Shown here one piece after another: positions 23,630 through 32,735 of a stretch of DNA of 64,000 nucleotides (positions are counted from its first letter, which is position 1; each line of letters starts with the position of its first letter). Below the pieces are notes generated by a model. The model made no database searches and was not told the origin of the DNA. It was given only the letters and a program-made list of their open reading frames with translations. The translations under genes and the position numbers were made by a program. The DNA is from Algoriphagus marincola DSM 16067. GTDB taxonomy: Bacteria; Bacteroidota; Bacteroidia; Cytophagales; Cyclobacteriaceae. The stretch is taken from the NCBI RefSeq assembly GCF_000429405.1, contig NZ_AUBU01000010.1, positions 227,538 to 291,537 of the forward strand, written 5' to 3'.

Positions 23630-24505
23630 TTAATTTCCAATGTTAAAAATAAATGCCCGGTACTTCAAAAGGGCAACGAAAATTGCCCCACCAAAGGCAT
23701 TTCCCAAGAGGGCTGTGGATTGAAATGTCAAATAGTCTGAGAGGTGAATTTGATCAGAAACTAGAAAGCCTGAAAATACCTCAATGCTACCAATAACGCT
23801 GTGATGAAGACCTGCAAAAGATAGAACTGTGGTGATCAGAAAGATGATCACAATCCGGCTTATGGTATCTCTGGAGGAAGCTAAAAGCCAAGATAAAAGT
23901 CCCATCAGCCAGCCTGCAATGATTGCGCTGACAAATATCACAGGGACGGTTCCATGCAATACATGCATCGCGATAGCTTCAACTACTTCATGGTCAAATA
24001 TCTCCAGCCTCGGTCCCAGCCAAGTCAGAACAAAACTCATAAAATAACCCCCGAGAAGGTTGCCTGCTATGACCAATCCCCATAGCTTTAACATACTGCC
24101 AATTGACCGCTTCTTGTTTAGCACAGGCAAAGTCAATAAAGCTGTCTGCTCAGTAAAGAGAATGCTCTGACCCAATACTACCAAAATGAATCCAATTGGA
24201 TAAACTAGTGAAATGGTTTTGAAAATTTCCGTTTCATCAGATCGTCCTTCAAGAAAAAAGTAAAATGTACAAAGCAGTAAAAAGCTAAAGCTAATCTCTA
24301 ATCCTGCTGCAAAAGAACTCAAAAGAATGCTACTGGAATTTTTATCATAAGTCTCCAGAGCCTCAGTAATTTGATCCCGAAGAATTTCTCCATGGGTTTT
24401 GGCTCCGTCTGTCTTCTTCTTAGAAGTTTTATTGATTTCACGGTCTATTTCCCGCTGCTTTTCTTCTTCGAGCTGTTCGGGTCTCTTATTTTTTTTCCAA
24501 ATCAT
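23630..24505 (-). CDS. Formate/nitrite transporter family protein, YfdC-like
   Basis: 291 residues. The first about 65 residues are charged and cytoplasmic. Six membrane helices follow in the FNT arrangement, with SFAAGLEISFSFLLL in helix 1, NLLGGYFMSFVLTWLG (the channel NLxG signature) near 150 and AGLHHSVIGSIEVFSG near 225, where the conserved His of the central pore lies. The charged N-terminal tail and ESF/LEISF-like sequence favour the YfdC branch over FocA. Transport of formate, nitrite or another small anion is likely, with the ion unknown. It is monocistronic or linked to the GH20 gene by 27 nt. Confidence 0.88.
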   Translation of the reverse strand: MIWKKNKRPEQLEEEKQREIDREINKTSKKKTDGAKTHGEILRDQITEALETYDKNSSSILLSSFAAGLEISFSFLLLCTFYFFLEGRSDETEIFKTISLVYPIGFILVVLGQSILFTEQTALLTLPVLNKKRSIGSMLKLWGLVIAGNLLGGYFMSFVLTWLGPRLEIFDHEVVEAIAMHVLHGTVPVIFVSAIIAGWLMGLLSWLLASSRDTISRIVIIFLITTVLSFAGLHHSVIGSIEVFSGFLVSDQIHLSDYLTFQSTALLGNAFGGAIFVALLKYRAFIFNIGN

Positions 24506-24544
24506 AGTTTGACAGGGATCAGCATTTCACTGAAAATTAACTTA

Positions 24545-25579
24545 TCAGTAATTTCTGCAAGCTAAGACAATTTGATTTTCAAAGACCCTATCATTTTTAA
24601 GGATATTGAAAAAATCCTCTAAAAACCGGACAGACTCTCGGTACTGACTGGAAGTCATGTATTCTTCATAATTGGACACCACCTCAAAAATTCGCTCTTC
24701 TTTTTGCAAAAACTCGTCTCTTACCGTATAAAAAACCTCCTTTTCCCTACAAAAACCTCGATACAATCGATCTGTCACACTTTCAATATCAACCAAATCA
24801 CTCACCTGTGCATAAGGCGGATTGACTAAGCCAGTCATATCAAAATCATAGGCAAGTGGGACCAGTTTCTCTTCGGGAAGCATGAGCGTTTTGGAATTAT
24901 GCTTGAAAAGACCTGAAAAATCCGTATTACCGATCATCATCTGAAAGAAATCATGGCGGACAGCAGGCAAATCTTCCAATAACGTTCCTAAAATCCTTTT
25001 GTCATCTACAATTTCTCCATCAAAACGATCCGCTACATCATCATCATCTTCCAAAAAGAAACCCAACATGACCTCTTCCTCATCCTTTTTATCTTCATTG
25101 ATAAAAGTGACACGCATCATTCGGGTTTCAAAAATATACTCACTTACTTCTTCAAAAAGTTGATAAGCCATAAACTCTTTCGCCAGATATGACTCTGCTG
25201 TTTTAGAGCGTGAGCAAGGAAATACAACTTTGATACTTTTATTTTCCTCAAACATCGTCCCCTCACGATTCTTCTTTTTAATTTTCATCCGGAGGGGTGG
25301 ATAATAGCAGTTACTGAGACGAAAATTTCCCCTCACGCGGAGTTCAATAGGCATTTCTCCCCACTCTCCATCGGGGGACTTCACCCAAACTAGTTCCTCG
25401 GTAAATGTGCTGTCATTAGTAGTGCTTCGAAGATCCTTAATTGAAAATGCCATCTTGATGTCGATGATTTCATTGGATTCAAATAGATCCTCTTGCGCGA
25501 AGGATATTGAAGCTGTAAAAATCAGAATGAATAAAAAATAAAGGCAAAAAGCAATTGCCTTAGATGATAAATTAGTCAT
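24545..25579 (-). CDS. Secreted protein, CotH-kinase-like (distant)
   Basis: 344 residues with a signal peptide (hydrophobic 9-26, ending SFAQ). The pattern resembles CotH-type spore coat kinases: an early RVRGNFRLSNCYYPPLRMKI segment (basic strand used in nucleotide contact), KSIKVVFPC, a helix LAKEFMAYQLFEEVSE, then GNTDFSGLFKHNSKTL and PLAYDFDMTG, reminiscent of the metal-binding Asp motifs. The similarity is by eye and weak, so the assignment is an inference. It also carries a long acidic loop (LEDDDDVADRFDGE). It stands alone, upstream of the FNT gene. Function unknown; protein phosphorylation outside the cytoplasm would be expected if it is a CotH relative. Confidence 0.6.
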   Translation of the reverse strand: MTNLSSKAIAFCLYFLFILIFTASISFAQEDLFESNEIIDIKMAFSIKDLRSTTNDSTFTEELVWVKSPDGEWGEMPIELRVRGNFRLSNCYYPPLRMKIKKKNREGTMFEENKSIKVVFPCSRSKTAESYLAKEFMAYQLFEEVSEYIFETRMMRVTFINEDKKDEEEVMLGFFLEDDDDVADRFDGEIVDDKRILGTLLEDLPAVRHDFFQMMIGNTDFSGLFKHNSKTLMLPEEKLVPLAYDFDMTGLVNPPYAQVSDLVDIESVTDRLYRGFCREKEVFYTVRDEFLQKEERIFEVVSNYEEYMTSSQYRESVRFLEDFFNILKNDRVFENQIVLACRNY

Positions 25580-25656
25580 AAGAATTGATCGTCTTGTTAA
25601 AGTTCAATTAATCTAGGAAAAAACACTTGGTTTTCAAGGTTTTAGTATGAAAAAGT

Positions 25657-26058
25657 CTAGCGGGGTCTAGCTTCCCAAATACGCATAAAAAGCATATGCG
25701 CCATCCTTCGGGCATGTTCCTTGGCATAGTTGGCATGTTCTCCAATAAAATAGCGGTCAATAGTCTGAAACCACAATTCCAGCCAATTCCCAAAATGAAC
25801 TTGATCAACCTGATAATCTACCTTTGCATCCACTTCCCGGTGAACTTGGGCAGGATTGAATTTTCCTTTGCCCGGACCTGTATTCAAAAGAATCATTTCC
25901 CAGAAATCGCTCAGATGAACTAGATGATGATCCCAATCAGAGACCACATGATTGAAAACCGGTCCTAAATGCTCATGCTTCCGCACTTTTTCGTAGAATC
26001 TACGAACCAAAAAATCTACATCCTTCCGACTTTCTATTTCCTTTCGAAGCTCCATCAA
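25657..26058 (-). CDS. Group III truncated haemoglobin
   Basis: 133 residues, a 2-on-2 globin. The N-terminal helix FLVRRFYEKVRKHEHLGPVF, the E-helix-like segment HHLVHLSDFWEMILLNTG and the long F-to-H stretch containing HFGNWLELWFQTIDRYF match group III truncated haemoglobins. No glycine-rich loops of groups I and II are present. A proximal His candidate lies in the VHFGNW segment. Such globins bind oxygen or NO and are often found in Bacteroidota and Proteobacteria. Its ATG overlaps the stop of the upstream phosphodiesterase gene by 4 nt, so translation is probably coupled. Confidence 0.92.
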   Translation of the reverse strand: MMELRKEIESRKDVDFLVRRFYEKVRKHEHLGPVFNHVVSDWDHHLVHLSDFWEMILLNTGPGKGKFNPAQVHREVDAKVDYQVDQVHFGNWLELWFQTIDRYFIGEHANYAKEHARRMAHMLFMRIWEARPR

Positions 26059-27299
26059 TCTTTAAGTACGGGTTGAAGTACCTCAAGTTTTCCATCAATA
26101 TTTGATGGAATAGGAAGACCCAAAATTTTACATATCAATGGATAAACATGAACGTTTTCGAAAGGCTCAATTACCAAGCCCTCCTTAATTTGAGGCCCTT
26201 TTGCATAGAAAATCCCATGCATAGACTTGTAATCAGGGCTATATCCATGCTCTCCAAAAACATCGGTCTTCATACTTGCTGAACGATTCTGGTACCGAAA
26301 AATTCCGCGATCATCAGTCAAATAGTATCCCAAATCAGGAATAATCAATAAATCACCAAGTAGGTCACGATGCAAGCTTAAATCCTGATAGTACTCTCGA
26401 TCCTCCACATCCACTACATGAATGTGCTCTCCACGTGCTTCGATAGTCTGGATGACTTTTTTCTTTTCCGACAGGTCTTCCAAGTGCAAATGAACCAAAG
26501 CTCCTGAGTTGACCACTCGTGCATTGATGTCTTCTACCAAGGGATCTAGATTGATGAGCTTTTCCTTTGGAACAGCCTGCATTCCATGGTCGGAAACCAA
26601 AACGACGTGAATTGGTAAATCCAAACTTTTCAATCCTTCAAATAGGGCCCCAAGTTCCCGGTCCAGCCTTTTCAAAGTATTTCCCAATTGCTCATCATTA
26701 TCCGGGCCGTATCGATGCCCGGTATCATCCATATCCGAAAAGTACATGGTAATCAACTGAGGTCGCTCGTCCTCTGGAAGCTGAAGCCATTCGAAAACTT
26801 TCGATATACGCTGAAGATTGGGCACTCTTCCATCATAGTCATAATAGTAAGATGGCCTCACGCCTTGAATATCTGCCTCACTCCCTACAAAAAAGTAACT
26901 CGCGGCAGTCATTTCATTTTGCTCAGCTAGAACCCAAAGTGGCGTCCCTCCATACCAAGTCCCATCGGTCACTACCTCTCGATTAGAAATAGAGTAACGC
27001 TGTTCTTTTTCGGGGTGCCAAAAATTGTTGTCCACGATACCATGATGCTCCGGTTTAAGTCCGGTAGCGATGGTGTAGTGATTTGGAAAAGTTTTGGTTG
27101 GAAAGGATGGAATCATTGCTTCTGCAGCTGTTCCTTCTGAAATAAACTTACTTAAATTTTCCGGCTTAAATCGCTCAACATAATCATAACGAAACCCATC
27201 CAAGGAAATCAAGATCACATAATTTTTGGTACTTTCTTGAGAAAAAACCTTCCCTATGATCAGAAAAAAGAGAAAGGAAATGGATAGTATTTTCCGCAT
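26055..27299 (-). CDS. Alkaline phosphatase-fold nucleotide pyrophosphatase/phosphodiesterase
   Basis: About 414 residues from the ATG at 27299 (MRKILSISFLFFLIIGKVFS, signal peptide). An upstream ATG would add ten residues before it and is less likely. The ENPP-like fold shows ILISLDGFRYDYV (metal Asp), the nucleophile region SFPTKTFPNHYTIATG with Thr, HHGIVDNNF, MYFSDMDDTGHRYGP (metal Asp/His) and VLVSDHGMQ. These match exported pyrophosphatase/phosphodiesterases that cleave nucleotide or phospholipid phosphodiesters. Exported to the periplasm or surface. The truncated haemoglobin gene overlaps its end. Confidence 0.93.
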   Translation of the reverse strand: MRKILSISFLFFLIIGKVFSQESTKNYVILISLDGFRYDYVERFKPENLSKFISEGTAAEAMIPSFPTKTFPNHYTIATGLKPEHHGIVDNNFWHPEKEQRYSISNREVVTDGTWYGGTPLWVLAEQNEMTAASYFFVGSEADIQGVRPSYYYDYDGRVPNLQRISKVFEWLQLPEDERPQLITMYFSDMDDTGHRYGPDNDEQLGNTLKRLDRELGALFEGLKSLDLPIHVVLVSDHGMQAVPKEKLINLDPLVEDINARVVNSGALVHLHLEDLSEKKKVIQTIEARGEHIHVVDVEDREYYQDLSLHRDLLGDLLIIPDLGYYLTDDRGIFRYQNRSASMKTDVFGEHGYSPDYKSMHGIFYAKGPQIKEGLVIEPFENVHVYPLICKILGLPIPSNIDGKLEVLQPVLKD

Positions 27300-27648
27300 A
27301 AATTTTTGTTTCAAAATTACCTTTCCCAACCCGCTAATTCAATCTATTTCGGTTTTTATTTTGAATGCAAAAAGTCAAAACCCGCTAGAATTATTTATTC
27401 AAAATGGACTTCCAAATCAATTAACCGATTAATAAGCCATATTTTTTATTAATAACCCTTTTTGAAAAAAAGCGCTTCAAATAGCTACAGAGGCACATTA
27501 TCCGACAGCAAACGACTACTATCGGATACAAACGGATACAAACGACTGCTTACCGAGTAATAAAGCGCCCTCATTGCAACTTTGGATCATCAAGTTTTCC
27601 TCTAGCGAAAACCACAAAACAAAATTTCTAACCAAAACACACGTAATC
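27300..27648. other. Divergent intergenic region upstream of ssb
   Basis: No gene. It holds an inverted repeat ATTAATAA (27428-27435) / TTATTAAT (27446-27453), and a tandem pair of CGGATACAAA near 27523-27542 bounded by AAACGACT motifs. It must contain promoters for ssb and for the phosphodiesterase operon, but no clean TAnnTTTG site was found for either. Confidence 0.5.
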
Positions 27649-28032
27649 ATGAACACGCTAAGAAACAAAGTACAATTGATCGGTCGCCTAGGTGACAATG
27701 TAGAAGTAAAGACTCTTGAGTCTGGAAAAGTATTGGGAAAGGTAAGCTTGGCTACCAACGAGACTTACAAAAACCAACAAGGAGAAAAGGTCACTGAAAC
27801 CACCTGGCACAATTTGGTCATTTGGGGCAAGTCAGCTGAGATCATTGCTAAATACACTTCCAAGGGATCCGAACTTGCAGTCGAAGGTAAAATCACCAAC
27901 AGAAGCTACACTGACAAAGATGGGGTAAAGCGCTATCAGACAGAGATCGTTGTCCATGACTTTATGTTCCTAGGTGGCGGTAAAAATCAACCCTCAGAAG
28001 CCGAAAAAGAGGAAGCAGACCTTCCTTTTTAA
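27649..28032 (+). CDS. ssb: Single-stranded DNA-binding protein
   Basis: 127 residues from the ATG at 27649 (MNTLRNKVQLIGRLG). In-frame codons further upstream from 27574 would add a non-conserved leader. The OB-fold runs to about residue 105 with the usual NEYQKQGEKVTETTWHN-type loop (here NETYKNQQGEKVTETTWHNL). The C-terminus EEADLPF is the acidic tip that docks repair and replication proteins. Length is short but normal for Bacteroidota. A strong terminator follows. Confidence 0.96.
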   Translation: MNTLRNKVQLIGRLGDNVEVKTLESGKVLGKVSLATNETYKNQQGEKVTETTWHNLVIWGKSAEIIAKYTSKGSELAVEGKITNRSYTDKDGVKRYQTEIVVHDFMFLGGGKNQPSEAEKEEADLPF

Positions 28033-28088
28033 AAAATGTTAAATCCAGAGTTTAACTCGAAAAAACTTTCAATTTTTCTCAAAAAGTA

Positions 28089-28120
28089 AAAACCCCCGGG
28101 ACATTGTCCTCGGGGGTTTT
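28089..28120. terminator. Bidirectional terminator between ssb and the RND pump gene
   Basis: AAAACCCCCG (28089-28098) pairs with CGGGGGTTTT (28111-28120), with an inner GGA/TCC extension. T and A runs on both sides let it serve both convergent genes. Confidence 0.93.
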
Positions 28121-28150
28121 GTCATAAAAAAACCACCAACCTTAAATCAA

Positions 28151-31100
28151 TCATGCCTTTACCTTGCGTATAGCCATATTTAGCTTGTCAGCCAGCAAGT
28201 ACATAACTGGTACAATTACTAACGTAAGGAAAGTCGCGAAGGTTAGGCCAAATATTACTGTCCAGGCCATTGGACCCCAGAAATCTGCATTGTCTCCTCC
28301 GATGTAGAACTGTGGATCAAAGGAACTCAAAAGACTTCCGAAATTAATGTTCATCCCAATAGCCAAAGGAATCAATCCAAGTACAGTTGTGATCGCGGTC
28401 AAAAGCACTGGGCGAAGACGGGTTTTACCTGATTCTACAATACTTCCAATTAAGTCTTCATAGCTCAAGAATGCTCCTTTGTCGACACCTAGTTCTTCCC
28501 TTCTTCGCTCTCTGACCAGATTGGTATAATCAATCAATACGATGGCATTATTTACCACCACACCAGCTAGGGAAATGATTCCGATACCCGTCATGATTAC
28601 CACGAAGTCCATATTGAAAATCACAAGACCCAGGAATACGCCAATCGTACTCAAAACTACCGAAGCCATAATGATAAATGGAGTAGTCACGGAATTGAAT
28701 TGAGCCACAATGATTAGGAAGATCAGTGAAACTGCAATTCCCAATGCGCGTGTCAAGAATTCCTGCGATTTGGCTTGTTCTTCCTGCTCACCTGTGAATT
28801 TGACCTGAATACGATCCGGTACTTCATAGCTAGCCATCAAGGTCTTGATCTTTTGATTGATCTCGGTAGGATTGTAGCCATCCAGTACGTTGGAATACAT
28901 GGTAATGACTTTCTCCAAATCCTTACGCTTGACAGATCCATAAGTTGAGCCATATTGAATGTCGGCTACTGCCGAGATCGGAACCTCTCTCTTTGTCCCA
29001 AATTTATCTCGGAAGCCAATCTTCTTATTGACAAGTGTATTGATGTCATACCGATAGTCATCCATCAATCGCAGTTGGATCGGATAGTCATCCTCTCCTT
29101 CTTTATATTTCGAAACCTCTAGTCCAAATAGTGCTGTTCTGAGTTCCGTAGCGATGGAGGATGTGGAAAGACCAAATCTTCGGGCTTTTTCTCGATCAAT
29201 ATCCAAGATTACCTCAGGACTACCGAGAGAAAGGTCAGTTTTCAATTCCTCTAATCCGGGAATATTCTGATCTTCAAGGTAATCTTTGGCTTTACCAACG
29301 TAGTCAATTAATTGCTCATAGTTTTCCCCGATGAATTCAATATTTACTGCCTTTCCTACAGGAGGTCCATTTCGCTGCTTATCGACTGTAATGAGCACAC
29401 CAGGATACTGTTCCACTAGATCCCTGATCACTTCCATGGCTCTATTGGTATTCACCCCTTGACGATCGATATAATCCACAAAACCAATGGTGATTTTCGC
29501 CTTGTGTGGGGTAGTCTCATTACTTGGTCCTTCGGTAGGGTCTCCTGTACCCTCACCTACTTGAGTGATGAAAGATTCGATAATTGGATGAAATTCATTC
29601 AAAGCCTGATAGACTTCATCTTCCATTCGATCTACAAATTCATCGGTGGCTTCGATATCCGTTCCGATTGGGAATTCCACGAAGACATTGACCAATTGAG
29701 GCTGATTGTCAGGGAAAAATAGAATTTTCGGAGATCTTACAAATAAAAGAGCTAGCGAAAGAATCAACAATAGGTTTACTCCAGCAAAGAAGAAATAAGG
29801 GTTCCATCCTTTAAGAGCAAACTTGAGCGTCTTCTCGTAAGCATTCTCCAAATTGACCAAAAAGACTGTCTGAAACCACCTGATAGCTTTTCGAAGTACA
29901 AACACATTAAAGATGGTCAATAAACTCGCTACAAGCGCCAATGACCCAAAGGCCGTCCAACCCAAGAGGTAGAAAATAACGGACAATACCAAAAAGATAC
30001 CTGCAACGATGATGGGCTTTTGCTTTTTCTTCACCACGTTGATATCCTCCACCTTCATGTACAAGGAGGTCAACACAGGGTTAATCACTAAGGCAACAAA
30101 TAGTGAGGAGGATAAAACGATAATCAGCGTGATGGGCAAGTATTTCATAAACTCACCGACGATATCATCCCAAAACGCCAAAGGCAAAAAGGCCGCCAAG
30201 GTAGTGGCTGTTGAGGTAATAATTGGCCAAGCAACCTCTCCTACTCCTTCTTTCGCTGCACGAATTGGATTTTTTCCCTCAGACATCAGTCGGTAGATAT
30301 TTTCTACAACAACGATTCCATTATCCACTAGCATACCTAGGGCAAGAATCAAGGAGAAAAGCACCATGAGGTTCAGCGTAATTCCGAATGAGTTTAGCAC
30401 CAAAAAGGAGATAAACATAGAAAGCGGTATAGCCACACCCACAAACAAGGCGTTTCTAAAGCCTAGGAAAAACATCAAAACCAAGACTACCAGAATCACC
30501 CCAAAGATGATGGAGTTTTCCAAATCACTTACTTGAAGTCGTGTCTGCTTGGATTGATCATTGGTGATGGTAATTTCCAGGTCTTGTGGGAATCGATTAG
30601 CCTTTGCGTCATCGATAATTACCTTGATTTTATCAGCTGCATTGAGCAGGTTTTCACCTGATCGCTTGGTCACATTGATAGTTACTACCGGGAGATTCTT
30701 GCTACGAGCGTAAGAAGAGCGCTCTTTGTAAGTGTCTTCCACTTTTGCTACATCCCGAAGGTAAACGATCTTTTGATTGTCTGTTTTGACAATGATGTTT
30801 AGCAAGTCCTGAGGATCTGAAAACTCTCCATCAACACGCAGCGTACGGGTAAAGTCTCCTGAACGGATATTTCCTCCTGAAACAGTCACGTTTTCAGACT
30901 GCACCGCACCGGAAATATCATTGAAAGTCACCCCGGTTGCTTCCATTTTGTAGGGGTCTGCGTTGATTTGAATCTCACGCTCTACCGTACCAGCGAGATC
31001 TGCTTTGGAAATCTCTGGTAACTTCTCGATTTCGTCTTCCAGGTATTCACCAAATTTCTTGAGCTCAGTCTCTGAATAATCTCCAGAGATATTGACATTC

Positions 31101-31555
31101 ATGATTGGAAAGTCCGAGGTATTCACCTCCACCACATTTGGATCCTGATCGAGGTCAGTTGGCAACTCACTTTTTGCCTTATCTACCGCATCCTTTACGT
31201 CTTGGATGGCCTTTGATATTTCAATCCCAGGATTGAACTCAATAACAATGGAAGAAAAATCCTGTACCGAGGTGGATTTGATATCCTTTACATCATTGAG
31301 GGACTTCAGTTCCTTTTCGATAGGTCGGGTGATCAGGTTTTCCATATCCACAGGCGAATTACCCGGATAAGGAGTACCCACATAAACCGTTGGAATAACT
31401 ATCTCTGGAAAACTTTCCTTAGGCATCGTGCGATAAGCACTCAGGCCAAGCACGGTGATAATCAGTGTCAAAATCACCACCGAGGTGGAATTGTCGACAC
31501 TGAGACTGGATAGTCCAAATTCCCGAGTGGTTTTCAATTTTTGTTGATCTGACAT
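28151..31555 (-). CDS. RND efflux permease (AcrB/HAE-1-like)
   Basis: 1134 residues: two halves, each with a large periplasmic loop and six membrane helices. The N-terminus SLSVDNSTSVVILTLIITV is the usual first helix. In helix 4 the proton relay region reads GMLVDNGIVVVENIYR, so the second of the paired Asp in AcrB (407/408) is Asn, as seen in several Bacteroidota and metal/drug RND pumps. The second-half motif GIISLAGVVVNNAIVLIDYT is intact. The pump is encoded last in a tetR-tolC-adaptor-RND operon and ejects hydrophobic compounds. A helical insert near 520-580 (KKKQKPIIVAGIFLVLSVI) makes it longer than AcrB. Confidence 0.95.
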   Translation of the reverse strand: MSDQQKLKTTREFGLSSLSVDNSTSVVILTLIITVLGLSAYRTMPKESFPEIVIPTVYVGTPYPGNSPVDMENLITRPIEKELKSLNDVKDIKSTSVQDFSSIVIEFNPGIEISKAIQDVKDAVDKAKSELPTDLDQDPNVVEVNTSDFPIMNVNISGDYSETELKKFGEYLEDEIEKLPEISKADLAGTVEREIQINADPYKMEATGVTFNDISGAVQSENVTVSGGNIRSGDFTRTLRVDGEFSDPQDLLNIIVKTDNQKIVYLRDVAKVEDTYKERSSYARSKNLPVVTINVTKRSGENLLNAADKIKVIIDDAKANRFPQDLEITITNDQSKQTRLQVSDLENSIIFGVILVVLVLMFFLGFRNALFVGVAIPLSMFISFLVLNSFGITLNLMVLFSLILALGMLVDNGIVVVENIYRLMSEGKNPIRAAKEGVGEVAWPIITSTATTLAAFLPLAFWDDIVGEFMKYLPITLIIVLSSSLFVALVINPVLTSLYMKVEDINVVKKKQKPIIVAGIFLVLSVIFYLLGWTAFGSLALVASLLTIFNVFVLRKAIRWFQTVFLVNLENAYEKTLKFALKGWNPYFFFAGVNLLLILSLALLFVRSPKILFFPDNQPQLVNVFVEFPIGTDIEATDEFVDRMEDEVYQALNEFHPIIESFITQVGEGTGDPTEGPSNETTPHKAKITIGFVDYIDRQGVNTNRAMEVIRDLVEQYPGVLITVDKQRNGPPVGKAVNIEFIGENYEQLIDYVGKAKDYLEDQNIPGLEELKTDLSLGSPEVILDIDREKARRFGLSTSSIATELRTALFGLEVSKYKEGEDDYPIQLRLMDDYRYDINTLVNKKIGFRDKFGTKREVPISAVADIQYGSTYGSVKRKDLEKVITMYSNVLDGYNPTEINQKIKTLMASYEVPDRIQVKFTGEQEEQAKSQEFLTRALGIAVSLIFLIIVAQFNSVTTPFIIMASVVLSTIGVFLGLVIFNMDFVVIMTGIGIISLAGVVVNNAIVLIDYTNLVRERRREELGVDKGAFLSYEDLIGSIVESGKTRLRPVLLTAITTVLGLIPLAIGMNINFGSLLSSFDPQFYIGGDNADFWGPMAWTVIFGLTFATFLTLVIVPVMYLLADKLNMAIRKVKA

Positions 31556-31558
31556 GAT

Positions 31559-32695
31559 TTAACCTTGTGCAATGTTTACGTTGAAATTATCTCCTACTTC
31601 TCTGAAACCCTTGTCTACCAAGGTCTCATTTCCTTGAAGACCCTCTAAAATCTCTGCATTGTCGTTAAATGTTTTACCACGCTTGACATAGGTTTTCTTT
31701 GCTACACCGTCCTGAACGATATACACATAGTCACCTTTATTGTCGCTAAGAATCAAATGATTAGGAACAATCACTGAATCATCATTCTCATAGTCTTTGA
31801 TTTTCATGACGGTCAGCATGTTGGGCTTCACCATTTTCATATTGGGAAGAAACACCTCTACCTTGAAGGTTCGGTTATTGGGATTGATAATTGCCCCTAC
31901 CGAACTCACTTTTGTCTTCAGACTTTCACCGATAGAAGGGAAAGAAATCTGAACGCTGTCTCCTTTGCTGAGTACACCGACATAGGCCTCAGACACGTCA
32001 GCTTCGATGAAAAGATCACTCTCACCCACAAACTGGAACATTGGCATACCGGGCTGCACCAATTCACCAAGTCTCACGTCTACAGATTCAATAGTACCAG
32101 TAAATGGCGCTCTGATGATAGTCTTATCCAATTGAGTCTTTAGCGAGGCTAAGTTTCTCTCCAAGCCTTCTTTCCGATTCTTTGCTTCCAAATACTGAAC
32201 TTCCGTACCGATTTCCTGGTCCCAAAGTCTTTTTTGCTTTTCAAAAAGCATAGTAGCAAGCTCCAAGGAGGTCTCCAATTCATCAATATTCCGCTGAATC
32301 GACTCTGAATCTACTCTGGCAAGAACAGATCCTCGCTCTACTCTCATTCCTTCAATGGCAGGAATTTCTAATATTCTTCCTCCTGTTTCAGCTGAGATGA
32401 CCACATTCTTTTTTGACAGCACAGAACCTGTCACCTCTACGAAGTGCTCGAAATTAGCTCGCTGAGCACTCGCAGTTGTAATCAAAACAGACTTTTTGTT
32501 TTGAGAGGCAAATTCAGGATCCAAGCTTGCGATCTCAGATTCCAATTGAAGGATTTTGGTCTGAATAGAGGAAGCTTCTTGTTGTAAGCTTTCTAATTCA
32601 GCCTTTTTTGTTTCAAGTTCAGATTGTTCTGCTCCGCAGCTGTATAAAACCACGGCAGTTAGACCCAGAAATAAAAATTTGTATATCGCTTTCAT
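31559..32695 (-). CDS. RND efflux periplasmic adaptor lipoprotein
   Basis: About 378 residues from the ATG at 32695, which gives a lipoprotein signal ending in LYSC. A frame extension to 32752 would overlap tolC by 17 nt and place 19 polar residues first, so it is rejected. The protein has a short coiled coil just after the Cys (SELETKKAELESLQQEA), a lipoyl/beta-barrel core (RGSVLARVDSESIQRN), a helical hairpin near 150-190 and a C-terminal membrane-proximal domain (KGDYVYIVQDGVAKK). It links the RND pump to TolC. It is separated from the pump gene by 3 nt. Confidence 0.93.
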   Translation of the reverse strand: MKAIYKFLFLGLTAVVLYSCGAEQSELETKKAELESLQQEASSIQTKILQLESEIASLDPEFASQNKKSVLITTASAQRANFEHFVEVTGSVLSKKNVVISAETGGRILEIPAIEGMRVERGSVLARVDSESIQRNIDELETSLELATMLFEKQKRLWDQEIGTEVQYLEAKNRKEGLERNLASLKTQLDKTIIRAPFTGTIESVDVRLGELVQPGMPMFQFVGESDLFIEADVSEAYVGVLSKGDSVQISFPSIGESLKTKVSSVGAIINPNNRTFKVEVFLPNMKMVKPNMLTVMKIKDYENDDSVIVPNHLILSDNKGDYVYIVQDGVAKKTYVKRGKTFNDNAEILEGLQGNETLVDKGFREVGDNFNVNIAQG

Positions 32696-32735
32696 ATTAA
32701 TTTTACGGAGTTGAGTCCCAAAACTGGGAGTTGGT

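Noticed and set aside
27520..27545. Iteron-like origin at the CGGATACAAA repeat
   Set aside because: Only two copies occur and there is no replication initiator gene nearby.
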